In this document: positions 7,991 to 15,608 of the stretch, piece by piece
Layout of the letters: every line of letters starts with the position of its first letter
How positions within the stretch are numbered: position 1 is the stretch's first letter
From: Clostridiales bacterium
Lineage (GTDB): Bacteria > Bacillota > Clostridia > Lachnospirales > Anaerotignaceae
DNA: 35,377 bases
Assembly (NCBI GenBank): GCA_019423725.1
Contig: JAHZAW010000012.1
Span: 1 to 35,377, forward strand
Direction: 5' to 3'
Program-made: the position numbers and the translations under genes
The notes under the pieces: generated by a model
Told to the model about the DNA's origin: nothing
Databases searched by the model: none
Seen by the model: only the letters and a program-made list of their open reading frames with translations

Positions 7991-9035
7991 GGAAATTTTA
8001 AACCATATGCTTTCGGATATGCCCAATACATACGCAAAGACCATAGGTTTTCCCGTCTACGATCTGCTTAATTCAGTGGCTATAGAAAGTGAAAAGCTGT
8101 ATGTCAGGGCTGATGAGATAGAGGCCAAACTTGATATTGAAAACCTGACAGGGGATGAGCTTACAAAGCGTGTTTTTGATCTTACCGGCATTGTACGCCG
8201 CTCCGCTGTTAAAGCTATAGGAGAGGTTACAGTCACAGGAACGGCTACAATTCAGCCAGGAGCTTTATTTTCCACAGTCAACAACATCCTTTATGAGGTA
8301 ACGGAAATAACGATAATCAAGGGAACCGGAAAAGTGCCTGTTCGGGCGGTAGAGGCTGGAGCAGAGGGAAACGTAGGTACGGGATCCATAATAAAGATAC
8401 CGGTTTCAATCCCTGGAATAACAGCCGTTACAAATGAAGAACCGACAAGGAACGGCTACAGAGAAGAAAATGACGAGGAATTAAAGACACGTTTTTATGA
8501 TGAACTGCAGAAACCAGTAGTCTCTGGCAATGAGGCACATTATGAAAGATGGGCGCTGGAAGTTGCGGGTGTAGGACGCGCGAAAGCCTTCGGCCTTGCG
8601 TTTGGTGATAACACTGTTGAGGTGTGTATCATTGGAAATGACGGTCTGCCGGCGTCTCCTGAGCTTGTGGCCGCTGTACAGCAGTATATCGATCCTGGCA
8701 GCACTGGAAAAGGAGAGGGCCAGGCACCAGCTGGTGCATACTGTTCAGTCACGGCAGCAACGGAAAAACAGTTGAATATAGATGGTAAACTTGTGCTTTT
8801 AGAAGGATATGAGCTGGCGGCAGTAGTTGAAGCCATAAAAACAAATATAAAAGCCATACTGCAGGAAAAGGCCTTCAATGTTGACTATATCAGTTATGCA
8901 CTTATAGCCAATACGATATTTGACACACCAGGAGTTATAGATTACAGCAATTTGACAATAAACGGCGACGTGGCAAATATACCAGTCGGCAGCCGTGAAG
9001 TGGCAACACTGGGGACGGTGAATCTGATTGAGTGA
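7977..9035 (+). CDS. Baseplate J family protein (XkdT-like)
   Basis: This 352-aa protein is a clear baseplate J / gp6 homologue, which forms the wedge ring triggering sheath contraction. Typical segments are VTVTGTATIQPGALFST near residues 83-99, the VRAVEAGAEGNVGTG turn, and EENDEELKTRFYDELQKPVVSGNEAHYERWALEVAGVGRAKAF in the middle. Translation starts at GTG 7977 inside the end of the previous gene, preceded by AGAGGTG. The stop overlaps the next gene's TTG start. Length is normal for the family. Confidence 0.95.
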   Translation: MRTSEEILNHMLSDMPNTYAKTIGFPVYDLLNSVAIESEKLYVRADEIEAKLDIENLTGDELTKRVFDLTGIVRRSAVKAIGEVTVTGTATIQPGALFSTVNNILYEVTEITIIKGTGKVPVRAVEAGAEGNVGTGSIIKIPVSIPGITAVTNEEPTRNGYREENDEELKTRFYDELQKPVVSGNEAHYERWALEVAGVGRAKAFGLAFGDNTVEVCIIGNDGLPASPELVAAVQQYIDPGSTGKGEGQAPAGAYCSVTAATEKQLNIDGKLVLLEGYELAAVVEAIKTNIKAILQEKAFNVDYISYALIANTIFDTPGVIDYSNLTINGDVANIPVGSREVATLGTVNLIE

Positions 9036-9588
9036 TGTAAAGGAAAGACTGATATATAACAATAACAAATTATACAGAAAAGCCGTTTTCGTCAATGATT
9101 TTTATACAGTTCTAGCGATAGTTTATGAAAGCCTTCTTTCACGTCTGAACGAAGCGGAAAAGCAGCTTTTCTTTGACACTATGACACTGCCGGGAATAGA
9201 AATTTTTGAAAAGTATCTCGGCATTACGGTTCCATCTGGGACAAGTCTTGAAGAACGCCGAAACAATGTCAAGGCAAACTGGTTGGCAGCCAGGGGGAAG
9301 AAATTCACATTAAAAATGATCCAGGAGATATGCCTGGCCTGGGATAAAGGGCGCGTTGATGTGTCTTTTACTTCCGGAAAAATAAAGATAGCTTTTCTTG
9401 AGATCTACGGCATACCGCCATTTATTGATAATTTAAGAAAAACCATCGACAGGATCAAGCCGGCACACTTGCCCTATGAATTTATTTATCAACTCCATAC
9501 ATGGGGTGATGTAAAAACCCATACATGGGATTTTTTCAGGACAAACACCTGGGAATATGTGAAAAGTGGAGACTGGCAAAACGGATAA
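9028..9588 (+). CDS. Baseplate protein XkdU/YmfQ-like (DUF2313)
   Basis: This 186-aa protein is the YmfQ / DUF2313 (gp48-like) tail protein encoded right after baseplate J in PBSX, Mu-like and clostridial tails. It is thought to complete the wedge and anchor fibres. The LPGIEIFEKYLGITVPSGTS and ERRNNVKANWLAARGKKFTL segments are characteristic. The C-terminus has repeated tryptophan words (HTWGDVKTHTWDFFRTNTWEY), a likely docking tail. Translation starts at TTG 9028, overlapping the previous stop, with GGACGGTGA upstream. Confidence 0.9.
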   Translation: MSDVKERLIYNNNKLYRKAVFVNDFYTVLAIVYESLLSRLNEAEKQLFFDTMTLPGIEIFEKYLGITVPSGTSLEERRNNVKANWLAARGKKFTLKMIQEICLAWDKGRVDVSFTSGKIKIAFLEIYGIPPFIDNLRKTIDRIKPAHLPYEFIYQLHTWGDVKTHTWDFFRTNTWEYVKSGDWQNG

Positions 9589-9600
9589 GGAGGGAAAGAA

Positions 9601-10602
9601 ATGGCAGAAAAAACAGAACACTATAATCTGGTTAAACCTGATTATGCCGACGCGGCAGATGTCGAACAGATAAATAGCAATATGGACACAATCGACGGCA
9701 TATTGTGGCAACTGGCCAATGCCGGAGCCGATGAAGAACTGTTGAAAAAGGTACAGGAGATATTGGATAAGATCGGAGAGACAGCTGATACTGGTGGAAG
9801 TTATGTATCAGGATCAGTTATGTCAAAATTAAATAATATAATTATTGGAAATGAAACAAATGAAGCGAAAATTGACACAGTTCTTACTATACTGGGAACA
9901 AAAGTTACAGAGTATTTGGAAGCTGGTATCTATAATCTTGAATTGCCAACAGGGTTGACAAAGATCAAGGTAACTGCATGCGGTGCAGGAGGCGGTGGAG
10001 CTGGAACAAGTAGTGCTGGTTCTGCAGGTGGCGGTGGCGGCGGAGAAGCCATATCAGAGCAAGAATACGATGTAACGGACATATCGTCTTTGACAATAAC
10101 AGTTGGTGCAGGTGGTAAGGGTGGAACGAGTAGCTCATTAGGCCAAAATAATGGAAAATCAGGCGGATCAACAGTAATTGGCAATTTAGTAACACTTAGG
10201 GGTGGAAACGGGGGTACATTTACAAACGGTGGCATAGGTATTGGTGCAACTGCAGTAGGCAATGGAGGATCTGGAGGTAATGGAGTTTATATTGCAAAAG
10301 GCAGTACTATTTCTGGCAATAGTAGTGCAGCTGGATCATCAGGCTTACAAGGCGAAGGTGGAAAAGGTGTAGTAGCATATTCAACTAATACATCAAACAG
10401 TTCAGCCTCTGCAGGTGGTGGCGGAGGTGGATCTATTGGACTTGGAGGAAATGGTCAAAATGCACTTGGTAATGGGTCAACGCCAACAAAGGGTGGCGGT
10501 GGCGGAGGTGGAGCGCACGGACTAACTTCAACAAGTATGGAATACATTAACGGGATTAATGGTGCAGATGGATATGTAAAGATAGAATGGAGTGTTACTT
10601 GA
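9601..10602 (+). CDS. Glycine-rich tail fibre / receptor-binding protein
   Basis: This 333-aa protein starts with a conserved tail-fibre attachment segment (EHYNLVKPDYADAADVEQIN, residues about 6-25). A helical stalk follows, and from about residue 125 a glycine-rich domain with many GGGGAG, GGGGGG and GGGGS runs alternating with hydrophobic strands. Similar Gly-rich fibre ends (for example the phage S16 gp38 type) fold as polyglycine-II layers carrying variable receptor-contact loops. That fold is an inference here. AAGGAGGG precedes ATG 9601. As the terminal fibre it would set host range or target range. The Gly codons vary within the domain, so the runs are not a simple DNA microsatellite. 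Confidence 0.88.
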   Translation: MAEKTEHYNLVKPDYADAADVEQINSNMDTIDGILWQLANAGADEELLKKVQEILDKIGETADTGGSYVSGSVMSKLNNIIIGNETNEAKIDTVLTILGTKVTEYLEAGIYNLELPTGLTKIKVTACGAGGGGAGTSSAGSAGGGGGGEAISEQEYDVTDISSLTITVGAGGKGGTSSSLGQNNGKSGGSTVIGNLVTLRGGNGGTFTNGGIGIGATAVGNGGSGGNGVYIAKGSTISGNSSAAGSSGLQGEGGKGVVAYSTNTSNSSASAGGGGGGSIGLGGNGQNALGNGSTPTKGGGGGGGAHGLTSTSMEYINGINGADGYVKIEWSVT

Positions 10603-10973
10603 TGTTATATGCAATGGTAAATGAATACAGAGTGATAGATATCGTTAATTCTGAATCACCTCCATCTTGGCCACCAAATCAAATTGGAAATCCTGTATTA
10701 GCAGTTGAGTGCGATGATACAACTGAAATCGGGATGTTTTATGATTCAGAAACCGGTAACTTTACAAATTATGTTCCTCCAGCCTATATTCCTACACCAG
10801 CAGAAAGAATAGAGAAAGCTGTAGATGCCGGGAACAAAAATTCATTAATAATTATGGAGGCTATAGCTGACCGGTACGAACAGAGTATAAATGACCGTCT
10901 TAACGATATGGAAGTGCAAGCGACCATATATGAGGCTGTTATTGCTCTGAGAGAAGGAGGTGCTGCAGTATGA
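10602..10973 (+). CDS. Fibre-associated hypothetical protein
   Basis: This 123-aa protein directly follows the fibre gene, and its ATG at 10602 overlaps the fibre TGA (TGATG). The N-terminal half is strand-like and proline-rich (ESPPSWPPNQIGNPVLAV). After a linker (YIPTPAERIEKAVD) the C-terminal half is helical. The PTPAERIEKA style is common in small proteins next to tail fibres in clostridial prophages. These are variously annotated as fibre chaperones or XkdW-like proteins. I recognise no catalytic motif. An upstream in-frame ATG at 10587 lies inside the fibre gene and is less likely. Assembly help or a fibre-tip role is inferred from position only. Confidence 0.7.
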   Translation: MLYAMVNEYRVIDIVNSESPPSWPPNQIGNPVLAVECDDTTEIGMFYDSETGNFTNYVPPAYIPTPAERIEKAVDAGNKNSLIIMEAIADRYEQSINDRLNDMEVQATIYEAVIALREGGAAV

Positions 10974-11122
10974 TCCAGATGTATTTTAACCTTGTAGTTG
11001 CAGGGCGTCGAACCTGTAATCCAGAGACAAAAGATGTGACCCTTGTGCCGGAGATTTGCAGGTCAGAGGTCATTCAGATGCTCAATGAAGCAGGCAGGGA
11101 TATGGATGGAAAGCTTATTTGA
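10970..11122 (+). CDS. CD1375-like small tail-cluster protein
   Basis: This 50-aa protein begins MIQMYFNLVVAGRRT and continues to VPEICRSEVIQMLNEAG. It resembles the small CD1375-type proteins found after fibre genes in Clostridioides prophages and related tail clusters (pattern: MxxMYxNLVxAGRxT ... VP ... REV). The ATG at 10970 overlaps the previous TGA (ATGA), with GGAGG 9 nt upstream, so it is translated as the last gene of the operon. Compared with the family pattern it carries an insert of about 9 residues between the two conserved blocks. Function is unknown. Confidence 0.75.
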   Translation: MIQMYFNLVVAGRRTCNPETKDVTLVPEICRSEVIQMLNEAGRDMDGKLI

Positions 11123-11190
11123 TTATTTATAGAATTTTAATATATACAAAAGCAGGCTTCTAATATTAATATATTTTAAGATATGCTAAA

Positions 11191-11215
11191 GTAGGTTCAA
11201 ATCCTGCCTCCGTAA
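11191..11215 (+). other. tRNA 3'-end remnant, candidate attachment site
   Basis: GTAGG-TTCAAAT-CCTGC (11191-11207) forms a 5-bp T-arm with a perfect 7-nt T-loop. It is followed by CTCCGTA-A, shaped like the 3' acceptor strand plus discriminator, but without genomic CCA. No D-arm or anticodon arm can be found upstream in the AT-rich DNA. The fragment lies between the end of the tail operon and a strong terminator. This is what remains when an element integrates into a tRNA gene and duplicates its 3' end. Confidence 0.6.
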
Positions 11216-11223
11216 TTAGTAAA

Positions 11224-11256
11224 AAGCATCATACCAAAGGTATGGTGCTTTTTTAT
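11224..11256 (+). terminator. Strong intrinsic terminator
   Basis: A 12-bp stem, AAGCATCATACC (11224-11235) with GGTATGGTGCTT (11239-11250), one G-T pair, 3-nt loop, followed by TTTTTT. It would end tail-operon transcription. It was probably originally the terminator of the tRNA whose 3' end lies just upstream. Confidence 0.88.
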
Positions 11257-11366
11257 TTTAAAAATCATTTTCTCTTTTTAACTTACTCATTCATCCCATT
11301 CCCAGCCATTTGCATTTGTGTTAAAATAAACAAAACGGCCATTTCATTTTGGGAGGAATGAAGTGT

Positions 11367-13133
11367 ATGAATAGAAGATCGGCAAAAAAGATATGGAAGG
11401 GAATATTTGAGCTGCTGCCGCCAAGGCAGAAATTAGGATTTCTTTTTATTCTTATAATATTGATGATTTCAGCGGTATTGAGCCAGCTTACGCCCCTTGC
11501 CATTGGATATATGACGGATACGGTACTGGCAGGGGAGGCTGTGTCATTCAGGTCAGTTATCCCCATACTTATCGCTATTTTGTTTATAAATGTTATAAAT
11601 GAGGTCATAAAGGTCATACGCCGCCTGATCGTTGAGGATACTGCAACCCAGGCCGAGAAAAATGCTAGACAGAGAGCGACGGATTCTCTGCTCAGGGCGC
11701 CGCTGTCATATTTCAGGAACCATATGACCGGAAATATCCACGGCAGGCTCAATCGAAGCCTGGAGGGTACAGTAAAGCTCATAAAGCTGATGTTTATGGA
11801 TTTTGCTCCGGCGGTGGCTACCGGTATAGCGGCAATCGTAACGATATTCTTTCAGCTGCCATTTTTGGTGGCCTGCCTTGTGGTTATGGTCATACCCGTG
11901 GGAACATTCATCGTCTTCAGGCAGATAAGCACCCAAAAGGGCATACGTGTGGAACTCATGGATACGAAGGCTGAAATGGACGGCACCATGGTGGAGCTCC
12001 TTGGCGGCATAGAGACCATACGAACACTGGACAGCGCTGCTGACGAGGGAGAAAGGATAAGTTACCGTTCGGAACAGCTGAGAAAAAAGGAAATGCGCCA
12101 TCATAAGGCCATGGCCTTTTATGACTGCCTGAAATTTGTCAACGAGGCTTTTTTCAGTGTGCTGGTCATAGGCATATCGGTTCTGCTGGCCTCAAGGGAT
12201 ATAATAACCGTTGGTACTGTGCTCACGGCATACCTTTGTTTTACCCAGCTCACAGGCCCCCTGAGGGAACTGCATAGGATATTGGATGAATTTTCAGAAT
12301 GTATGGTGCTGGCTGATGATTATTTCAGAATGGTGGATATACCTTTGGATTTTTCCTATAAAAAAGATGGCCTCAAGATGGAGGCACGCCCGGAAACTAA
12401 CGACATTGTCATAAGAAATGCAAGTTTTGCCTATCCGGAAAAGCCGGAACAGAAAATATTGAATGATATCACCCTTCAGGTGCTATCGGGAAAATTTATA
12501 GGTGTCGCCGGTCCCAGCGGCTGCGGAAAATCTACCCTCATAAAAGTGATCGATAAGCTGGAACAGGCCCAGGGTGAAATACTTCTGGGTGAGACTGATC
12601 TGGCGGAGCTTTCCAGGGAGGCGCTGGCGGAAAATATAGCCCTTGTGCCCCAGTCGCCCTTTATAATAGCTGATACGGTATACAATAATATATGTTATGG
12701 CATGAAAAGGGAGGTCACCCCTCAGGAAGTCATGGAGGCAGCCAGAAAAGCCAACATATCCGCGGACATAGAGAAGCTGCCGGGAAAATATGACTTTATG
12801 CTCTCCGAGGGCGGAGCCAATCTATCGGGAGGACAGCGCCAGAGGATAGCCCTTGCCCGTATATTTTTGAGAAAGCCCCGTATACTCATACTTGATGAGG
12901 CCACCTCTGCCCTGGATAATACCTCGGAAAAGCTCATACAGGCCGAGATTGAAAAAATGAATGAAGAATGCGGCACCACGGTCATATCCATTGCCCACAG
13001 GCTTTCGACCCTCCAGAACTGTGATGAGATAATAGTTATGGATAAGGGAAGCATAGTACAGAGGGGCACATTTAATGAGCTCAGGGAGCAGCCAGGCATA
13101 TTCAGGGACATGGCCATGGGCATATATAAATGA
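11367..13133 (+). CDS. ABC exporter, fused TMD-NBD half-transporter
   Basis: This 588-aa protein is a type IV ABC exporter half-transporter that would dimerise in the membrane. The N-terminal half (about residues 20-300) has six hydrophobic segments. The nucleotide-binding domain has Walker A GPSGCGKST (about 382-390), signature LSGGQRQR (from 486), Walker B ILILDEATSALD and the switch histidine in ISIAHRLST. All catalytic residues are present. ATG 11367 is chosen because GGGAGG lies 10 nt upstream; in-frame TTG 11349 and ATG 11358 are poorly spaced. Substrate cannot be read from sequence. It stands alone between a terminator upstream and one downstream, with no partner or peptide gene next to it. 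Codon use looks chromosomal, unlike the phage operon. Confidence 0.93.
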   Translation: MNRRSAKKIWKGIFELLPPRQKLGFLFILIILMISAVLSQLTPLAIGYMTDTVLAGEAVSFRSVIPILIAILFINVINEVIKVIRRLIVEDTATQAEKNARQRATDSLLRAPLSYFRNHMTGNIHGRLNRSLEGTVKLIKLMFMDFAPAVATGIAAIVTIFFQLPFLVACLVVMVIPVGTFIVFRQISTQKGIRVELMDTKAEMDGTMVELLGGIETIRTLDSAADEGERISYRSEQLRKKEMRHHKAMAFYDCLKFVNEAFFSVLVIGISVLLASRDIITVGTVLTAYLCFTQLTGPLRELHRILDEFSECMVLADDYFRMVDIPLDFSYKKDGLKMEARPETNDIVIRNASFAYPEKPEQKILNDITLQVLSGKFIGVAGPSGCGKSTLIKVIDKLEQAQGEILLGETDLAELSREALAENIALVPQSPFIIADTVYNNICYGMKREVTPQEVMEAARKANISADIEKLPGKYDFMLSEGGANLSGGQRQRIALARIFLRKPRILILDEATSALDNTSEKLIQAEIEKMNEECGTTVISIAHRLSTLQNCDEIIVMDKGSIVQRGTFNELREQPGIFRDMAMGIYK

Positions 13134-13170
13134 TGATAAAATGATAAAAACTATAAAAACGATAAGATAT

Positions 13171-13200
13171 ACAGCCATCCATTTTGGACGGCTGTTTTTA
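13171..13200 (+). terminator. Terminator after ABC exporter
   Basis: ACAGCCATCC (13171-13180) pairs with GGACGGCTGT (13186-13195) with one A-C mismatch, around a short T-rich loop, then TTTTTA. It lies 38 nt after the exporter stop. Confidence 0.75.
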
Positions 13201-13349
13201 TATGCTATACAATCCAGGCCCAGACCATGATGGGCAATGGTATTTCCTGTCGGATTTTATGGGCATAAAAACGGCGGTGTGTATTTATTTTAGGAGCGGC
13301 CTATGGTATATTAAAATCATGGTAGTTATTAGCTTATAAGGAAGGAAGA

Positions 13350-13868
13350 TTGCCATGGGAGCTGGAAATAAAAAAAATATCGGTCATCATAGGCGTTATA
13401 GTGGTGATAGCCATAATAGCAGCCGGACTTATAAGGAATGCGAAGCCTAAATCAAGGGCAGAGCTCATATCTGAACTTTATGGCGGAGAGGACTATGTAA
13501 TATGTGCCGAGACGGCCATAGATGATTACATAATAAACGCTGCCTATGGTCCAAACGGGAAGGCAGCCCTCATTACGTTCGAGCCGGAAGGCAATGGACG
13601 ATACGGTATACAGTCCACGGTCAACGGAGACATAAGCCAAATAATCACGGGTATGGCCGTGGTGGATGGCAATGTATATGAGCTCATATGGTTTGGAGGA
13701 GCCGAGGTGGAATATGCGGAGGTCACCTGTGTGGATAATGTGAGTGGTGAGGAGACCACTGAAAGATATGATGTGGGGCTTTCGGATATAATATATTTTG
13801 AGAGTCCATCCGATGATTTTAACATGCATGTGGTATATTACGATAAGGACGGAAATGTCTATGAATAA
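13350..13868 (+). CDS. Single-pass membrane protein of unknown function
   Basis: A 172-aa protein with one N-terminal membrane anchor (residues about 10-28, ISVIIGVIVVIAIIAAGLI). An outside or inside globular domain follows, rich in Asp/Glu/Tyr, with no known motif. The open frame begins only at TTG 13350, 4 nt from AAGGAAGG. A better placed ATG at 13355 (9 nt from the same site) is out of frame. It would read MGAGNKK and enter the membrane anchor if the A8 run at 13370-13377 were one base shorter. The gene may therefore start at TTG, depend on slippage at A8, or carry a recent frameshift. It precedes another small membrane protein by 78 bp, probably in one transcript. Confidence 0.65.
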   Translation: MPWELEIKKISVIIGVIVVIAIIAAGLIRNAKPKSRAELISELYGGEDYVICAETAIDDYIINAAYGPNGKAALITFEPEGNGRYGIQSTVNGDISQIITGMAVVDGNVYELIWFGGAEVEYAEVTCVDNVSGEETTERYDVGLSDIIYFESPSDDFNMHVVYYDKDGNVYE

Positions 13869-13946
13869 AATTTCCAGCCTCGGATAAACGTATGAGACAT
13901 ACAAAATGACGATTCCTGAGTTCATGATTTGAAGGGAGAGATGTTT

Positions 13947-14297
13947 ATGGCTGATTTTCTTCTTAATTATATTACCCTTATATGCGGGGCTGTCATATTT
14001 ATTGCCTCCGGCATAGCCCTTTTGGCAGGGCGGAATAAACTCAGCGATAATGTAAAAATAGTCCTTCTTTTGATCGTGGATATACTTATAATATATTTTA
14101 TATTCATAATGCTGGCGGTGGTATCCTCGGGAAGCACCCATCACAGCGAGCCGGCAGCTACGCCTGCCTCGTCCATCACCGGGGACGCCCAGACAGATGA
14201 GGTCCAAATGGATGAGGACCGGACCTATGAAGAAGATGGTTCCAGCCTTACGGATGGAACTTATACAGATGACACGGGATACTCAGAGGAGAATTAA
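13947..14297 (+). CDS. Two-TM small membrane protein with acidic tail
   Basis: This 116-aa protein has two predicted membrane helices (about residues 5-28 and 36-60). A C-terminal tail of about 55 residues follows, very rich in Asp, Glu, Thr and Ser (DEVQMDEDRTYEEDG region). Start ATG 13947 is preceded 8 nt upstream by AAGGGAG; the nearer ATG at 13941 and a TTG at 13929 are spaced too tightly or too far upstream. No family is recognised. It follows the single-pass protein gene and is closed by the terminator at 14363-14395, so the two likely form a unit. Function is unknown. Confidence 0.6.
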   Translation: MADFLLNYITLICGAVIFIASGIALLAGRNKLSDNVKIVLLLIVDILIIYFIFIMLAVVSSGSTHHSEPAATPASSITGDAQTDEVQMDEDRTYEEDGSSLTDGTYTDDTGYSEEN

Positions 14298-14362
14298 GAT
14301 AGAGCCCTGGGGATAGTCCTGGGAGCATACGCCAGAAAACTCCTTATGGCGGATCAGATATT

Positions 14363-14395
14363 AAAAAAAGACCTGTTCAACGGGTCTTTTTTTAT
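14363..14395 (+). terminator. Intrinsic terminator
   Basis: AAAAGACCTG pairs with CGGGTCTTTT (one G-T, loop TTCAA) and runs directly into a T-tract. It separates the small membrane-protein pair from the following phage-derived group. Confidence 0.85.
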
Positions 14396-14504
14396 TTGGC
14401 CTAATGGCCCTGGGATAGAGAATAAACAGTATCATGTGATAATCTTTTTAAGGGTGAGATACCCCGTCCGTTTAATATTTAATATCTAATATCTGTATCG
14501 TCCT

Positions 14505-14531
14505 TTTGTGTATCTGTCCGTGATACACAAA
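14505..14531. promoter_or_regulatory. Perfect 10-bp inverted repeat before fibre-like gene
   Basis: TTTGTGTATC (14505-14514) and GATACACAAA (14522-14531) are perfect inverted copies separated by 7 nt. The right arm ends 5 nt before the AGGAGGA ribosome binding site of the gene at 14549. It could be a repressor operator or an RNA hairpin limiting ribosome access. No T-tract follows, so it is not a terminator. Just upstream, 14472-14494 holds repeated TAATATTTAATATC words. Confidence 0.6.
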
Positions 14532-14548
14532 TATCAGGAGGAATAAAG

Positions 14549-15208
14549 ATGAGCATATCAGAACAGATTGCAAGACTACAGCAGTTAAAGACAAGATTAA
14601 GATCAAAGCTTATGCTTCTTTCCCTGGCCAGTGAGGAAAACACCCTGGAAGAATGTGTAGCGGCAGTGGAGGCCATAGAAGACAATGGAGCCGTGAGCCA
14701 GAAGCTGGACACAACAACAGGCAGTTATACCATACCGGCTGGATACCACAACGGAAGCGGGACCGTAAGCATAGATCTGGAGGAAAAGACCGTTACAGCC
14801 AACGGGGTAGTGACTCCAACAGCCGGAAAGGTGCTTTCAAAGATCACGGTAAATGTCCAGAATGCACCGACCCTCCAGGAGAAAACAGCAGTACCAAGCA
14901 AATCCCTTCAGGAAATACTTCCAGATGAAGGCTATGACGGTCTTTCCAAGGTGAGGGTCGAAGCCATACCAGCCAGCTATGCTGACATAACTGGAGTTAC
15001 GGCATCGGCCGGGGACGTACTTACGGGAAAGGTCTTCGTGGATTCCACAGGAGCCCAGAAAAGCGGTACCATGGCCAACAATGGAGCTGTGGCTGCTACC
15101 ATTGACGGCCTCAATACCACAAGCTATACGATACCGGCAGGATACCACAGCGGAAGCGGCACAGTGACCCTTACCAATGACATTGAAAATGCCCTTGCGG
15201 CCATCTGA
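14549..15208 (+). CDS. Phage tail/fibre-like protein with GYHxGSGTV repeats
   Basis: This 219-aa protein has a helical N-terminus (residues 1-48). Two copies of SYTIPAGYHxGSGTV follow, at about 59-73 and 192-206, each preceded by an NGAV-type turn. Similar repeats occur in tail-fibre or structural proteins of Firmicutes prophages and are predicted to form beta-rich segments. AGGAGGA lies 6 nt before ATG 14549. GC content and codon choice look like the chromosomal neighbours, not like the AT-rich tail operon at 1727-11122. It heads a plus-strand group ending in holin-like genes. It may be part of an older, domesticated phage module. Confidence 0.65.
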   Translation: MSISEQIARLQQLKTRLRSKLMLLSLASEENTLEECVAAVEAIEDNGAVSQKLDTTTGSYTIPAGYHNGSGTVSIDLEEKTVTANGVVTPTAGKVLSKITVNVQNAPTLQEKTAVPSKSLQEILPDEGYDGLSKVRVEAIPASYADITGVTASAGDVLTGKVFVDSTGAQKSGTMANNGAVAATIDGLNTTSYTIPAGYHSGSGTVTLTNDIENALAAI

Positions 15209-15209
15209 G

Positions 15210-15314
15210 ATGGAGCTTGCGGACTCTATTGCCGCCGGACTTTGTGGGCTTTATGAGCCGGTAAAAGGCGGCAGGAAGGGCAGAGACAAGCGGCAGGGGC
15301 AGAAAAAGCGGTAA
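15210..15314 (+). CDS. Possible 34-aa small protein
   Basis: A short frame begins at ATG 15210 (or in frame at ATG 15189 inside the previous gene) and encodes a hydrophobic helix (LADSIAAGLCGLYEPV) followed by a very basic tail (GGRKGRDKRQGQKKR). No ribosome binding site is visible, so it would depend on coupling to the upstream stop. The helix-plus-basic pattern could be real or chance within repeat-rich DNA. Confidence 0.22.
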   Translation: MELADSIAAGLCGLYEPVKGGRKGRDKRQGQKKR

Positions 15315-15592
15315 AGCATCTTATATGATGGCCGTGGTTCAGAAGCCTTGAGCCGGGGCACAGTGAGGCAGCTAATGGCAAGGCAGTGCTAAAAGGAGAG
15401 CGGCCAAGGCAGAGTATCGCCTAAATGGGAGCGGTCAAAGACAGGCTTGAAAGGGGCAGCAGAATGCCAGAGTGCCGCAGTCCCGGAGCGCCAGGGTGCC
15501 AAAGTATAAAAGTATCGAAGTATCGAAGTATCAAGGCAGCGATGCATTTAGGCATCAAAGCAGCGAAATGTCAGAGTAAAGTGCCGGAGAGG
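15315..15592. repeat. Repeat-rich intergenic block
   Basis: No supported gene. The stretch is made of recurring words (GGCAG, GCGGCCAAGG, CCAGAGTGCC, GCGCCAGGGTGCC). At 15502-15533 it has an 8-nt tandem repeat: AAGTATAA, AAGTATCG twice, AAGTATCA. A plus-strand open frame at 15425-15628 runs through it but has repeat-driven composition and no recognisable domain. Confidence 0.6.
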
Positions 15593-15608
15593 AAGAAGGA
15601 GGATAAGC

